NCBI RefSeq assembly: GCF_013201665.1
Contig: NZ_CP053840.1
Span: 2,914,001 to 2,978,000, forward strand
Reading direction: 5' to 3'
DNA: 64,000 nucleotides
Source of the DNA: Arcobacter venerupis
Lineage (GTDB): Bacteria > Campylobacterota > Campylobacteria > Campylobacterales > Arcobacteraceae
The translations under genes were made by a program, and so were the position numbers. Below the pieces are notes generated by a model, which did not search any database, had not been told where the DNA came from, and was given only the letters and a program-made list of their open reading frames with translations. Shown piece after piece: positions 1 to 9,847 of the stretch (the first letter of the stretch is position 1; each line of letters begins with the position of its first letter).

Positions 1-399
1 GTTTACTTCATGGTCATTATGAATCCATGATTCAACTCTTTTTGACATACTATCCATCCATTTACCAGTATTAATAGATAAATCTTTGATTAGTTCAAAT
101 GCAGGCATAGGCATTAATTGTAATTTACCACTTGGGTAATTAGCAATTAAAGTTCTACAAGCAAGAGTTGGTTTACCATTTACAACCATTCCACAACTTC
201 CACAAATTCCAGCACGACAAACAAAGTCAAAAGATAAATCAGCATCAATTTCTTCTCTGATTTTTGTAAGTGCAATAAATAGTGTCATACCTGGAGTTTC
301 TTCTAAATGATAATCAACAAAGTGAGGTTTAGAAACCTTACTTCTTGGATTGAATTTTAAAACTGATATTGTAATATCTCTACCTTTTTCAATACTCAT
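1..399 (-). CDS. frdB: Fumarate reductase iron-sulfur subunit (N-terminal part, cut by window start)
   Basis: This is the iron-sulfur subunit that passes electrons between the FrdC hemes and the FrdA flavin. The first 133 residues are visible, starting [18 protein letters not shown]; the rest lies outside the window. The plant-type [2Fe-2S] ferredoxin motif [19 protein letters not shown], closed by a further AC, is intact. The start ATG at 397-399 shares one base with the frdA stop (TAATG), so the two genes are translationally coupled. It is the third gene of a frdCAB operon in the Wolinella order. An sdhB label is the alternative, but the FrdA and FrdC partners favour the fumarate reductase type. 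Confidence 0.93.
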   Translation of the reverse strand, partial: MSIEKGRDITISVLKFNPRSKVSKPHFVDYHLEETPGMTLFIALTKIREEIDADLSFDFVCRAGICGSCGMVVNGKPTLACRTLIANYPSGKLQLMPMPAFELIKDLSINTGKWMDSMSKRVESWIHNDHEVN

Positions 400-2384
400 T
401 ATAAATCTCCTACTCTTTCGTTTTTCTCTCTATAGTTCATTGGTAAATCAAATGGCATTAAAGCATGTTGGATTTCATGTCTATCTTTACCCTCTGCACT
501 CATTCTTTCACTAATTTCATCAACTTGTGCTTGTCTTATTTCAGATAATTCATTTTCTATAATCATCCCTTTTGCACCATATCCTCTAAATGCAGGAGGC
601 ATTTCCATAGTCATAATGTCAATTCCTTCATAATATATAGTTGGTTCTAAATCATCTGGATTTGCCCAAGAAGTAATAGTTCTATTTAACCAATTTGCAT
701 CATCTCTTTTTAAGAAGTCTTCTCTATAGTGAGCACCTCTTGATTCTGTTCTATCCCTTGCACCTTTTGCCACACAAAGAGCAATTTTAAGCATTTTTGG
801 AACTCTGTATGCTTCTTCAAGCTCTGGATTCCCAGCTCTTTCTTTTGATTTAACGCTGATATGTTTTGTTTTTCTAAGTAGTTCTTTTAACTCTTCAACA
901 GCTTCAACTAAATTTTTTCCATTTCTAAAAATACCAACTTTTTCATCCATTAGCATTTGCATTCTATTTTTGATTCTAAAAATATCTTCATTACCTTTGT
1001 ATGCTAAAATTTCATCTAAATATTTATCTTGAGCTTCTAAAAATTTTCTTACTGTTGCTGTTGAAATATCAACTTCATTAGCTAAACAATAATCAGCAAA
1101 ATAATTTCCAATAATCATACCAGCAACAACTGTTTCAGAAACACTGTTTCCTCCAAGTCTATTAAATCCATGCATATCCCAACAAGAAGCTTCACCACAA
1201 GCAAATAAACCATTTAAAGTTTGTGATTCACCAGTTGGTTTTGTTCTAATTCCACCCATTGAGTAGTGTTGCATTGGAAGAACTGGTGCCCATCCTTTTT
1301 TACCCTCATCTGCTGGATCAATTCCATTAAAAATTTGGCAAATTTCTTGAACGTCTCTTAGATTTTTCTCAATATGCTCACGACCAAGAATAGAAATATC
1401 AAGCCAAATATGATCACCATATGGAGAAGGAACACCTTTACCATTTCTGATATGTTCAATCATTCTTCTTGAAACAACGTCTCTTGAAGCTAGTTCTTTT
1501 TTCTCAGGCTCATAATCTGGCATAAATCTATGACCATCAACGTCTCTTAAGATTCCACCATCTCCTCTACAACCCTCAGTTAATAAAATACCTGATGGTA
1601 CGATTGGTGTTGGGTGAAATTGTACTGCTTCCATATTTCCAAGTATTGCTACACCTGTTTCTAAAGCAATTGCAGCTCCTACTCCATCACAAATTACAGC
1701 ATTTGTAGTTTGTTTAAATACTCTACCATATCCACCAGTTGCGATACATGTACCTTTTGCAACATAAGCTTCTAATTCACCTGTAATTAAATCTCTTACA
1801 ATTGCTCCATAACATCTGTTGTTTTCATGGATAAGATTAATAGCTTCTTTTCTATCTCTAATGTCAACATTATGTTTTAAAGCTTCATTTGCAACACCAA
1901 ATAACATAGTATGTCCAGTTGCATCTGCTGTATAACAAGTTCTCCATTTTTTAGTTCCACCAAAGTCTCTTGATGTAATTAATCCATGTCTATCAGCATC
2001 TTCAGTAATTGTTGTTTTTTTAGCATTAATAACTGCTTCATGGGCACCTTGTCTAACTCTTGACCAAGGCACACCCCAACCAGCAAGTTCTCTAATTGCT
2101 TTTGGTGCAGTGTGAACAAACATTCGGGCAACTACTTGATCACATCCCCAGTCTGAACCTTTTACAGTATCAGAAAAGTGTAAATCTTCATTATCTCCAT
2201 CAGACATTTTTGAGTTACCTACAGATGCTTGCATACCACCTTGTGCAGCAGCACTATGTGATCTTTTTACAGGAACTAAAGATAAAACAATTGTACTTAA
2301 ACCTTTTTTTTGTGCAGCAACAGCAGCTCTTAAACCTGCAAGTCCTCCACCAATAACTAATGCATCACAGTAATTAATTTTCAT
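399..2384 (-). CDS. frdA: Fumarate reductase flavoprotein subunit
   Basis: This is the catalytic subunit that interconverts fumarate and succinate at a covalently bound FAD. The N-terminal dinucleotide-binding motif [10 protein letters not shown] (residues 12-21) and the FAD-linking histidine H43 in [10 protein letters not shown] are present. The active-site stretches around [26 protein letters not shown] and [10 protein letters not shown] are also present. Length (661 aa) and sequence follow the Wolinella succinogenes FrdA pattern closely, including the C-terminal NERVGDL-like tail. The stop overlaps the frdB start, and the start abuts the frdC stop. The protein sits on the cytoplasmic face, anchored by FrdC. 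The enzyme class allows both directions; succinate oxidation in vivo cannot be excluded. Confidence 0.95.
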   Translation of the reverse strand: MKINYCDALVIGGGLAGLRAAVAAQKKGLSTIVLSLVPVKRSHSAAAQGGMQASVGNSKMSDGDNEDLHFSDTVKGSDWGCDQVVARMFVHTAPKAIRELAGWGVPWSRVRQGAHEAVINAKKTTITEDADRHGLITSRDFGGTKKWRTCYTADATGHTMLFGVANEALKHNVDIRDRKEAINLIHENNRCYGAIVRDLITGELEAYVAKGTCIATGGYGRVFKQTTNAVICDGVGAAIALETGVAILGNMEAVQFHPTPIVPSGILLTEGCRGDGGILRDVDGHRFMPDYEPEKKELASRDVVSRRMIEHIRNGKGVPSPYGDHIWLDISILGREHIEKNLRDVQEICQIFNGIDPADEGKKGWAPVLPMQHYSMGGIRTKPTGESQTLNGLFACGEASCWDMHGFNRLGGNSVSETVVAGMIIGNYFADYCLANEVDISTATVRKFLEAQDKYLDEILAYKGNEDIFRIKNRMQMLMDEKVGIFRNGKNLVEAVEELKELLRKTKHISVKSKERAGNPELEEAYRVPKMLKIALCVAKGARDRTESRGAHYREDFLKRDDANWLNRTITSWANPDDLEPTIYYEGIDIMTMEMPPAFRGYGAKGMIIENELSEIRQAQVDEISERMSAEGKDRHEIQHALMPFDLPMNYREKNERVGDL

Positions 2385-3166
2385 TACGCAACTCCTTTCA
2401 CACTAATTTTGTATTCCATACATGCTGTTGGAACATATTTTTCACCAACTTTATCAGCATGTTCCATACCTATTTTCATATAAGCTAATAATGTTGTAAA
2501 GCCTAAAATTAGGAAGAACCATGTTAATGCTTTTTTAATTTTTTTAAGTTTTACTCTTGTAGCTTTAGGATTTTCACCATCAAACCAACCCCATTTAACA
2601 CACAATCTATAAAGACCAATTGTTCCATGAAATTCAACAGCTAATAATAAAAGAATATATAAAGGCCACATATATTCAGACCAAACTCTATCAGCACTTG
2701 CATATGGTCCAATAGCTTCTGAGTGAGTCATAATAATATATAAGTGAACTGAACCCAAGAAAAACATTGCAAAACCTGTAAAGGCTTGAATAAACCACAG
2801 TTTTGTATCCTCATGATTCATATGCTCAGCATGAGCTTTCATAACTTGATATTGTTTAAAATTACCTGGAAGTTTTCTCATTCCAAGTGCTGCATGAACA
2901 ATAAATATAATAAAAATAACCATTGCAATTAACGAAACAATAATTGGTTTACCACCATCAAATAAGAAATCTGCTTCAAAAAACTTTGTTACCCTATACA
3001 TAAAATCTTTACTAATCAAAATAGTTGATACAAAAAGCATATGTCCCCACATAAATAAACCTAAGATAAGTCCTGTAGCACTTTGTACATAATCCATCTT
3101 AGCTGGAACTCTACTTTTCTTTCTATCAACAGTTTCACCTAAATAACCTTCTATTAGGTTGTTCAT
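2384..3166 (-). CDS. frdC: Fumarate reductase diheme cytochrome b subunit
   Basis: This is the membrane anchor that carries two b hemes and the menaquinol site. Five hydrophobic segments are visible. Candidate heme-ligand histidines lie in [22 protein letters not shown] and EFHGTIG. The Glu two residues before the last His (EFH) matches the E-pathway glutamate described for the Wolinella enzyme. I chose the ATG at 3164-3166 (260 aa) because AAAGGATTACAG precedes it with good spacing; an in-frame TTG five codons upstream lacks this support. The next gene frdA starts right at its stop. A single cytochrome b subunit with two hemes marks the type-B family. Confidence 0.93.
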   Translation of the reverse strand: MNNLIEGYLGETVDRKKSRVPAKMDYVQSATGLILGLFMWGHMLFVSTILISKDFMYRVTKFFEADFLFDGGKPIIVSLIAMVIFIIFIVHAALGMRKLPGNFKQYQVMKAHAEHMNHEDTKLWFIQAFTGFAMFFLGSVHLYIIMTHSEAIGPYASADRVWSEYMWPLYILLLLAVEFHGTIGLYRLCVKWGWFDGENPKATRVKLKKIKKALTWFFLILGFTTLLAYMKIGMEHADKVGEKYVPTACMEYKISVKGVA

Positions 3167-3309
3167 CTGTAATCCTTTCAAAATTAAATCTTTAAAAACT
3201 AAACGAAATCGTCACCTGTGTATAAAATTACAATAATTAATACATATAATCATTACAATTCTGAACCGTTTTTATTAAGGGCCATTCTCCTTTTCAAAAA
3301 TTAAAATAT
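3167..3309. other. Intergenic region between hydC and frdC
   Basis: This 143-base AT-rich stretch must carry the frdCAB promoter if frd is transcribed apart from hydABC. I see possible -10 hexamers (for example TATACA on the minus strand near 3220) but no convincing -35. No hairpin with a T-run follows hydC, so read-through from hydABC into frdCAB is possible. Confidence 0.4.
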
Positions 3310-3978
3310 TCATTTATTATCCTCTTCCCATTTATAACCAGAGATAATAGAATCCATATCTCCTTTTTTTCCATAAACTGAATTAAATATTACTAGATAG
3401 ATATGAATAGGTAAAAATATTAAAAATATCCACATACAAATATGATGTATTTCCCTCACCATTGCTAATCCACCTACCATTACTTCTAATGGTTTTAAAG
3501 TTCCATATAAAAGTCCACCTAATCCCTCATGATATACATTCACATGTAATATCAAACCTGTAATACAAATTACTAATAGCGCTACAAATATTCCTGTGTA
3601 GGCCATAAATTGCAAAGGATTATATGTTCCTTTTAAATGAGCATGTGAACCTACTAACAAATAATATTTTATTTGTTTAAACCACATTTTAGGAGATATA
3701 AAATCCCAAAAAGATGCCCTTTCACCTTTACTTTGTTTATCAAAAACAAATAGATAAAATTTTCCAATAGTCGTAGCTATTAATAAAAATCCAAAAATAA
3801 TATGCCAACTTCTCATTAAAGCATATAGATAATTATTTGGTTCATCCATATTCAAAGCAGGTGCAATAAAAGGAACTGCAATATAAAATCCTGTAAATGT
3901 AAGAATTATAATTGCAAGGACTCTAAGCCAATGGGTAAGTCTTAAGCTCAAAGAAAATTCATAATGTTTTTTAATCAT
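3310..3978 (-). CDS. hydC: NiFe-hydrogenase cytochrome b subunit (HydC/HyaC type)
   Basis: This is the membrane cytochrome b that passes electrons from the periplasmic hydrogenase to menaquinone. It has four hydrophobic segments. Histidine heme-ligand candidates lie in LRLTHWLRV near the N-terminus, RSWHIIFG, ILHVNVYH, and REIHHICMWIFLIFLPIHIY. The longer reading frame starts inside hydB, but AAGGAGATAATT directly before ATG 3976-3978 decides for the shorter 222-residue form, leaving a 10-base gap to hydB. It is the third gene of hydABC. In Wolinella and Campylobacter a maturation protease gene (hydD) usually follows; here frdC follows instead. Confidence 0.92.
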   Translation of the reverse strand: MIKKHYEFSLSLRLTHWLRVLAIIILTFTGFYIAVPFIAPALNMDEPNNYLYALMRSWHIIFGFLLIATTIGKFYLFVFDKQSKGERASFWDFISPKMWFKQIKYYLLVGSHAHLKGTYNPLQFMAYTGIFVALLVICITGLILHVNVYHEGLGGLLYGTLKPLEVMVGGLAMVREIHHICMWIFLIFLPIHIYLVIFNSVYGKKGDMDSIISGYKWEEDNK

Positions 3979-3988
3979 AATTATCTCC

Positions 3989-5719
3989 TTAACAAGATGT
4001 TCCATAATTAGGGTCAATTCTATAAACACCTAAATCATTACCTTTTTTATCCATAACATGAACAGCACAAGCAATACATGGGTCAAAACTATGAATAATT
4101 CTAATGATTTCTAAAGGTTGAGAGATATCTGCAACTTTTAATCCTACTAAACTAGCTTCATAAGGGCCTAATTGTCCTTTTGAATCCATTGGCCCTGCAT
4201 TCCAAGTTGATGGAACTACGGCTTGATAATTTTCAACTACACCATTTTTGATTCTAATCCAGTGACTTAACATTCCCCTTGGAACATCACCTATGAATCT
4301 ACCTTTATATTCTTTATCTTTATCAATTTTATAAGAAGTATAAGTTTCTTGATCAACTTTTAAATTTTCAATTAAAGTAGTAAAAGCTTCTAAACCATGT
4401 TTACTAATTGCTCTTGCTTGAATCATTCTAGCAGCTGTTCTTCCAAGAGCTGTAAATAGTGCAGCTTTTGGAAGATTTGTTTTAGCTAGGAAATCATCTA
4501 CAAGTGGAACAATTTTTTTATTTCCTTTTGCATAAGAGATTAAAATACATGCAAGTGGACCTACTTCCATAGCTTTTCCATCATATCTTGGAGATTTAAT
4601 CCAAGAGTATTTTGCTTTTTCATCTACAATTTTTGAATCAACTTCTTTTCCATTCATTCCAATTGTTTTAGCATCAATTAAACCTGTATATTCAGGATTT
4701 GTTTTTCCATCATAAGGGTGTAAAGGTTCATTATCTTTATACCAAGAGTGTGTTGCTTCTTCTGTAATTAAATCTTCATTTATATCAAATACTTTTGACA
4801 AATCTGCATTATAAATAATTCCACTATCAAATAGAAAATCATTTCTATTTAATTGCATTTCTCTATGAGACATAAAATTCATTACACCTGCTGGTTGAGT
4901 AACTGAAGCTTCATCTTTATAAACAAGTGCTGCCATAATTACATCTGCTTGATAAGCATTTTCAATAAACTCAACACCTTTTTTATATAAAGTAAAATAT
5001 TCACCCATTCTTGAGGGATCTAATAAATCCATTACACAAGTAACTCCACCAACTGTTAAGCTTTGTGGGTGAGGTTGTTTTCCTCCAAAGATTGCCATTA
5101 ATTTTGCTAAGTCTCTTTGTACTTCTAAAGCTTTTAAATAGTGACTTAAAAGTATTAAGTTTTGTTCAGGAGAAAATCTATATGATTTATGTCCCCAATA
5201 AGCATTTGCAAAAGGGCCTAATTGTCCCCTTTGTACAAACTCTTTAACTCTTAGTTTTACTTTTTTTAAATCATTCTCACCTGTTGCAATTGGAAGTTCA
5301 CTATATTTAAATGCTTCTTTTGAAGCTTTTGCTTCATCTGCATCTAAAGCAGAAACCACATCAACCCAATCAAGTCCATGAAGATGATAAAAATGTACAA
5401 CATGGTCATGCATAAACAAAGCTTGATTCATCAAAGATCTTGTTAATTTTGCATTTAAAGGAGGAACAATTCCCAGTGCATCTTCAACAGCTTCAATTCC
5501 TGCTCGATAATGAGAGAATGTACAAACTCCACAAATTCTTTGCATTAAAAAACCAGCATCTCTTGGGTCTCTATTTTTTACAATAGTTTCTAAACCTCTC
5601 CACAAAGTTGCACTTGAATAAGCTTTTTGGATTACGTTATGTTCATCAACTTCAACTTCTATTCTTAAATGTCCCTCAATCCTTGTAATTGGGTCTATCA
5701 CTACTCTTTGATTTGACAT
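3989..5719 (-). CDS. hydB: NiFe-hydrogenase large subunit
   Basis: This is the catalytic subunit that holds the NiFe centre of a group-1 membrane-bound uptake hydrogenase. The N-terminal metal motif RICGVC (C63, C66) and the C-terminal motif DPCIACAVH (C548, C551, H554) are both intact. After H554 a 22-residue tail remains, which in this family is removed by a dedicated endopeptidase after metal insertion. The length of 576 residues is normal. It lies 3 bases after hydA, so both are cotranslated; the folded pair is exported together on the HydA Tat signal. The protease and hyp maturation genes are not in this window and must be elsewhere. Confidence 0.95.
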   Translation of the reverse strand: MSNQRVVIDPITRIEGHLRIEVEVDEHNVIQKAYSSATLWRGLETIVKNRDPRDAGFLMQRICGVCTFSHYRAGIEAVEDALGIVPPLNAKLTRSLMNQALFMHDHVVHFYHLHGLDWVDVVSALDADEAKASKEAFKYSELPIATGENDLKKVKLRVKEFVQRGQLGPFANAYWGHKSYRFSPEQNLILLSHYLKALEVQRDLAKLMAIFGGKQPHPQSLTVGGVTCVMDLLDPSRMGEYFTLYKKGVEFIENAYQADVIMAALVYKDEASVTQPAGVMNFMSHREMQLNRNDFLFDSGIIYNADLSKVFDINEDLITEEATHSWYKDNEPLHPYDGKTNPEYTGLIDAKTIGMNGKEVDSKIVDEKAKYSWIKSPRYDGKAMEVGPLACILISYAKGNKKIVPLVDDFLAKTNLPKAALFTALGRTAARMIQARAISKHGLEAFTTLIENLKVDQETYTSYKIDKDKEYKGRFIGDVPRGMLSHWIRIKNGVVENYQAVVPSTWNAGPMDSKGQLGPYEASLVGLKVADISQPLEIIRIIHSFDPCIACAVHVMDKKGNDLGVYRIDPNYGTSC

Positions 5720-5722
5720 AAT

Positions 5723-6880
5723 TTACTCCTGCCCATCTTTTGGATTTTTATATTTTGAAATAGCAGCATGAACTGCAATTCCAATACCTGTTACTGTTAA
5801 TAATCCAACACCAATTTTATCAGCTGTTGCATCTGCACCTAGGCCTTTAAATACTGTGTCATACAATCTATTTGCAACTGGTTCTTCAAATGGTCCCATA
5901 GTATCCCAAAAACCAGGTTCACTACATCCAATACAACCATGTCCAGCTTGAATTGGCCAAGAAGTATGAGAGTTAAATTTATTTTTTGAGCAGTTATTAA
6001 AAGTATAAGGACCTTTACATCCTACTTTATATAAACAGTAACCATTTTTAGCACCCTCATCACCAAACTCTTCAACAAATTCTCCTGCATCAAAGTGACC
6101 TCTTCTTTCACAGGCATCATGAATTCTTGTTCCATAAGCCCATTTTGGTCTATTATAAGCATCAAGAGCAGGCAATGTTCCATATAAAATATAATGAAGC
6201 AAAGTTCCTACAATATTTTTTTCACTTGGAGGACAGCCAGGAACATTTATAACTGTTTTATTTGTAACTTTTGAAAGTGCTACTGCACCTGTTGGGTTAG
6301 GAATAGCAGCTTGAACTCCACCATAAGAGGAACAAGTTCCAATTGCGAAAATTGCAGCTGCATGTTCTGCTGCTTCTTTTGCATTTTCTTCTCCTGTTTT
6401 TCCTTGGCCACCAACTGTTAAAAAGTGAGCGTTTTCTCCATATGGAATTCCACCTTCAACCATTAAGATATATTGACCTTTATGTTTTTGTATTGCATGT
6501 TCAAGATTATATTCTGCTTGCCAACCAGCAGCTGCCATCAAAGTCTCATGATATTCCAAAGATATATAATCAAAAATCAAAGAATCAATAGTTGGAGAAT
6601 CTGTTCTTAATAAAGATTCACTACAACCTGTACACTCTGCCATATGAAGCCAAATAATTGGTAATCTATCTGCTAGTTCTGCAGCTTTTGCAACAAGTGG
6701 AGTAAATGACATTGGTAACATTAGCATTGCTGTTATACTTCCTGCCCATTTCATAAAATCTCTTCTTGTTACGCCTTTTTTCTCTAATTCTGAAGATATA
6801 GTTTTCTCACTTTCCAATTTTGGTAGTTTCTCTATTTCTTTTAATCTATAAGTTATTTTTTCAAATAATTCTGTGTTCAA
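5723..6880 (-). CDS. hydA: NiFe-hydrogenase small subunit with Tat signal
   Basis: This is the iron-sulfur subunit that relays electrons from the NiFe site to HydC. A Tat signal is visible (TRRDFMKWAG, Arg39-Arg40, then a hydrophobic stretch), and a C-terminal membrane anchor starts near KIGVGLLTVTGIGIAVHAA. The proximal-cluster motifs read CTGCSES and GTCSSYGG. They lack the two extra cysteines of oxygen-tolerant group-1d enzymes, so a standard oxygen-sensitive enzyme is expected. The start is TTG, supported by AAGGA six bases upstream; no better ATG lies nearby. It is the first gene of hydABC. A near-perfect palindrome lies about 20 bases upstream. Confidence 0.94.
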   Translation of the reverse strand: MNTELFEKITYRLKEIEKLPKLESEKTISSELEKKGVTRRDFMKWAGSITAMLMLPMSFTPLVAKAAELADRLPIIWLHMAECTGCSESLLRTDSPTIDSLIFDYISLEYHETLMAAAGWQAEYNLEHAIQKHKGQYILMVEGGIPYGENAHFLTVGGQGKTGEENAKEAAEHAAAIFAIGTCSSYGGVQAAIPNPTGAVALSKVTNKTVINVPGCPPSEKNIVGTLLHYILYGTLPALDAYNRPKWAYGTRIHDACERRGHFDAGEFVEEFGDEGAKNGYCLYKVGCKGPYTFNNCSKNKFNSHTSWPIQAGHGCIGCSEPGFWDTMGPFEEPVANRLYDTVFKGLGADATADKIGVGLLTVTGIGIAVHAAISKYKNPKDGQE

Positions 6881-6897
6881 AATAAATCCTTACTTTT

Positions 6898-6913
6898 ATG
6901 AATGTTCATTCAT
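6898..6913 (-). promoter_or_regulatory. Palindrome upstream of hydA, possible operator
   Basis: The 16 bases consist of arms ATGAATG and CATTCAT around a 2-base centre. They lie 18-33 bases before the hydA TTG and next to AT-rich bases that could serve as a -10 region. The arm pattern resembles operators of TetR-type regulators, but the regulator is not in the window. Function is inferred from symmetry and position only. Confidence 0.4.
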
Positions 6914-7236
6914 ATTAATGACTGAAGGAATTGTAACACTTAATAAAGGACATAAAAAAGACTTTTTCAAATAAATTTTCAGATAAATGAAAAAAAATAT
7001 TAGAAATATATAACTTAAATAAGATTAATAAAAAAATTATTTTAATTACTTGTACACTTAAAAACTTGCATAAATAGAAATTAATACTCTATATTGTTTT
7101 ATAAATCAGAAGTTTGCAAAAAAATAAAATATACATTCTAATAAAAAATTATTATTTTTAATTTATCAATTAAATAATTTTTTATTATAATTTCAGTATA
7201 CTAAGAACCTCAACTATATAGGAGTTATAATCACGA
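6914..7236. other. Divergent intergenic region hydA / GGDEF-EAL gene
   Basis: This very AT-rich region holds the promoters of both divergent genes. For the plus-strand gene a TATAAT at 7186-7191 lies 45 bases before the ATG, with GGAG at 7221-7224. No reading frame, RNA gene or repeat was recognised in it. Confidence 0.45.
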
Positions 7237-8673
7237 ATGAACAAAATTGTAAAAAATAATCTTGATGAAATAATTCTTATTTTATTTATTCTTATAATTT
7301 CACCAATCTTAATTAATTTAAATATGTTTGAGGTTATTTATGAAATTACTCGTTCAAATGAAGAATATGAATTAGATGAATTATTTATTGTTTTTATATC
7401 AATATTATTAGGATTATCATTATATTCATTTAAAAAATTCAAAGATTTAGAAAAAACAAGAAAAGAAATAATTACTATTAATGAGACAGACTCCCTTACT
7501 AAATTAAAAAATAGAAATGCCTTTTTAACACATGATGAATATGAATATAGATATGTTGTTTTATTAAATATAATAGACTTTTCTGTTTTTAATAAATATT
7601 TAGGCTTTAAAAAAGCAGATAAACTTTTGATTCAAGTATCAAATCAACTTCAAGATATTATAAAAGAAAATACAAATCAAGCTCTTTTTAGAATATATGG
7701 AGATGAATTTGCGTTTTATTGTAATGATAATAATATAAATGAATTACTAAAAAAAATTAAACTAAAATTTGAAGAAAAGAATTTTACTTTAGATAAATAT
7801 AAATTTACAATTCATTTAAATATTTCATACTCAGATACTGCACCTAAATATCTAACTGCATTATCAGCATTACGTTTTACTAGAAACTCTATTCATAAAA
7901 GTATTTATAAATATACTGAAAATAATGATTTAAAATCTAATTCTCTTAAGATGCTTCAAATTTTAGAAAAAGGTTTTAAAGAAAGAAAAGTTATTCCAGT
8001 TTATCAAGCTATTTATGATAATAAATCAAAATCTATTTATAAATATGAATCATTAGTTAGAATAAAACAAAAAAAGAATTTGATAAGTCCTTGGGAATTT
8101 ATTGATGTAGCAAAAAAATTTAAAATCTATCACAAAATTACAAAAAATATAATTCAACAAACATTTGAAGATTTTGAAAATATAACAGATGAATTTTCAA
8201 TCAACTTATCTTATATTGACATCATCAATATAAATACAAATAAATACATATTTAAAATGCTTAGTTTATATCCTGATGTAGCAAAACGATTAACTATTGA
8301 GTTTTTAGAAACAGAGAATATTGAAAACTATGAGTTTTTATTAGAATTTACAAAAAAAGTAAGAGAATTTGGCACAAAAATTGCTCTTGATGATTTTGGA
8401 ACTGGTTATTCAAACTGGAATAATATATTAAAACTCAAACCAGATTATATAAAAATAGATGGTAGTTTAATTCAAAATTTGATTAATAATCAAGCAAATA
8501 TTAATCTAATTAAACTAATAGTTGAGTTTGCTAAAATAAACAATATCAAAACTATTGCAGAGTTTGTTGATAATGAAAAGTTAGCTGAGTTAATAACTAA
8601 TTTAGGTATAGATTATTCACAAGGTTATTTATATGCTGAACCAAAAGAGAAAAATCTAATTTGGAATAATTAA
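7237..8673 (+). CDS. Membrane GGDEF-EAL protein, probable c-di-GMP phosphodiesterase
   Basis: Two N-terminal membrane segments (about residues 10-30 and 48-65) precede a GGDEF and an EAL domain. The GGDEF motif reads YGDEF (154-158), and the metal-binding DxD of active cyclases is replaced by the N-I-I of NIIDF, so cyclase activity is doubtful. The EAL domain keeps the residues expected of an active phosphodiesterase: YESLVR, INLSY, EFLETE, DDFGTGYS, KIDGSL, AEF and QGYLYAEP. Expected action is hydrolysis of cyclic di-GMP at the inner membrane. The spacing from GGAG to ATG is long (12 bases). It converges with the gene at 8683-9771. Confidence 0.85.
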   Translation: MNKIVKNNLDEIILILFILIISPILINLNMFEVIYEITRSNEEYELDELFIVFISILLGLSLYSFKKFKDLEKTRKEIITINETDSLTKLKNRNAFLTHDEYEYRYVVLLNIIDFSVFNKYLGFKKADKLLIQVSNQLQDIIKENTNQALFRIYGDEFAFYCNDNNINELLKKIKLKFEEKNFTLDKYKFTIHLNISYSDTAPKYLTALSALRFTRNSIHKSIYKYTENNDLKSNSLKMLQILEKGFKERKVIPVYQAIYDNKSKSIYKYESLVRIKQKKNLISPWEFIDVAKKFKIYHKITKNIIQQTFEDFENITDEFSINLSYIDIININTNKYIFKMLSLYPDVAKRLTIEFLETENIENYEFLLEFTKKVREFGTKIALDDFGTGYSNWNNILKLKPDYIKIDGSLIQNLINNQANINLIKLIVEFAKINNIKTIAEFVDNEKLAELITNLGIDYSQGYLYAEPKEKNLIWNN

Positions 8674-8682
8674 CATTTAAAT

Positions 8683-9771
8683 CTAAAATTTCATCGAAAT
8701 ATTCATTAAATAATTTCGAGCATCACCTTTTGTATCAGAATAAATATAATAATCTTTATTAAGAACATTTTTGATATTTAATTCAATTTTTACATCTTCA
8801 TTATCTAGTTGAGTAAAAAATGTTGCACCAACACTTTCAATAGTATAACTATTTACTTTATCGCTATTTAAACTATCACTATATCTATCTCCAACATGGG
8901 TAACTTTACTTGAGAATTTCACATCCTCAAATAGATATTCAACTTTCAGATTTAACTCTTCATTAGGAACGTAAGTTGGTGTTTTACCTACTAGATTTGA
9001 TAAGTTACTATCAGAAATCACAACATCAGTAACTTTTGCACTTGTTGTAATTTTTAAATCATCTAAGAGTTCTTTTGACAAAGATAATTCAATTCCTCGA
9101 TATAATTCTTGAGTGCTTTGTAAATAATCATCTGTATCACTAGTTCTATATGTATCATTATTATCTTTTATTATTTGAAAGAAAGAGCTGTTAATTACTA
9201 CAAAATCAAATTTTGTATTTACATTAAAACTCAATTTATTGTTATTACTATTGTTATAACTTTTATATGTAAATTTATCATAATCAAGACTATTATTAAT
9301 ATTTTCAAAACTTAAATTTGAAGTAATTATAGAATTTGGTTTATAATATAGTTTCACAATTGATTCTTGTTTTATGCTCTTTTTTTTATAAGCTAAATTA
9401 CCCGTAGTATCAAGAATATTTCGTAAAGAATCTTTATAATTTATATCAATATCCAACCAAATATCATCATTTAAATATACATTACTTGAAAAAATAAATT
9501 TATAAAAATCTTCATTATAAAGTGTTGTATCATAATTATCAGTATAATCTAAATCTTCATAACCGTATTTACCTAATTTTGAATTTATTTCATAATTGAA
9601 TATTTCTTGTTTCTTTTCTATTTTAAATTCTGCATTTTTATCATCTAAATTAATCCATTTAAAGTCATCATTTTTGATTAATAAATTTGGATTATTTATC
9701 TCTTTTGCATTAAGAAAGTTAAAAATAAGGCTTGGTATTAAAAAAGTAGGTATTAAATTAAGTCTAAACAT
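8683..9771 (-). CDS. TonB-receptor-like outer-membrane barrel without plug domain
   Basis: The N-terminus has a signal-peptide-like stretch (MFRLNLIPTFLIPSLIFNFL) ending near NAK. The rest is rich in Asn, Asp and aromatic residues with alternating beta-strand character. The last 150 residues read like the end of a TonB-dependent receptor: YRGIELSLS, YVPNEELNLKVEYLF and the terminal NVLNKDYYIYSD ... RNYLMNISMKF, with a final Phe as expected for BAM recognition. At 362 residues it is about half the usual length. No TonB box or plug domain is visible; only 100-130 residues precede the barrel-like part. It may be a receptor remnant with a restored start, or a small porin-like derivative. Ligand is unknown. 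Confidence 0.6.
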   Translation of the reverse strand: MFRLNLIPTFLIPSLIFNFLNAKEINNPNLLIKNDDFKWINLDDKNAEFKIEKKQEIFNYEINSKLGKYGYEDLDYTDNYDTTLYNEDFYKFIFSSNVYLNDDIWLDIDINYKDSLRNILDTTGNLAYKKKSIKQESIVKLYYKPNSIITSNLSFENINNSLDYDKFTYKSYNNSNNNKLSFNVNTKFDFVVINSSFFQIIKDNNDTYRTSDTDDYLQSTQELYRGIELSLSKELLDDLKITTSAKVTDVVISDSNLSNLVGKTPTYVPNEELNLKVEYLFEDVKFSSKVTHVGDRYSDSLNSDKVNSYTIESVGATFFTQLDNEDVKIELNIKNVLNKDYYIYSDTKGDARNYLMNISMKF

Positions 9772-9817
9772 TTTTCCATAATACTTAATAAAAGTTAATA
9801 GAAAATTATAAGAAGCT

Positions 9818-9847
9818 TTTTAAAAGAGGAATTTTCCTCTTTTAAAA
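9818..9847. terminator. Hairpin terminator after dsbD (likely bidirectional)
   Basis: A perfect 14-base-pair stem (9818-9831 with 9834-9847) has a 2-base loop. The GAGGAA/TTCCTC core is flanked by TTTT on both strands, and GTTTTTATTT follows on the plus strand. It overlaps the dsbD stop and separates dsbD from the barrel gene downstream on the same strand. Confidence 0.75.

Noticed and set aside
2096-2356. Plus-strand frame inside frdA
   Set aside because: Leucine- and glutamine-rich shadow of frdA with no ribosome-binding site. The same applies to other frames opposite known genes, for example at 5065-5247, 6343-6591, 13049-13291, 19268-19702, 45641-45979 and 58050-58388.
3167-3181. TTG start of frdC five codons upstream
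   Set aside because: The ATG at 3166 has a well-spaced AAAGGA and fits the family N-terminus.
9772-9841. Small gene between the barrel gene and dsbD
   Set aside because: The interval is mostly a terminator hairpin and holds no start with a ribosome-binding site.
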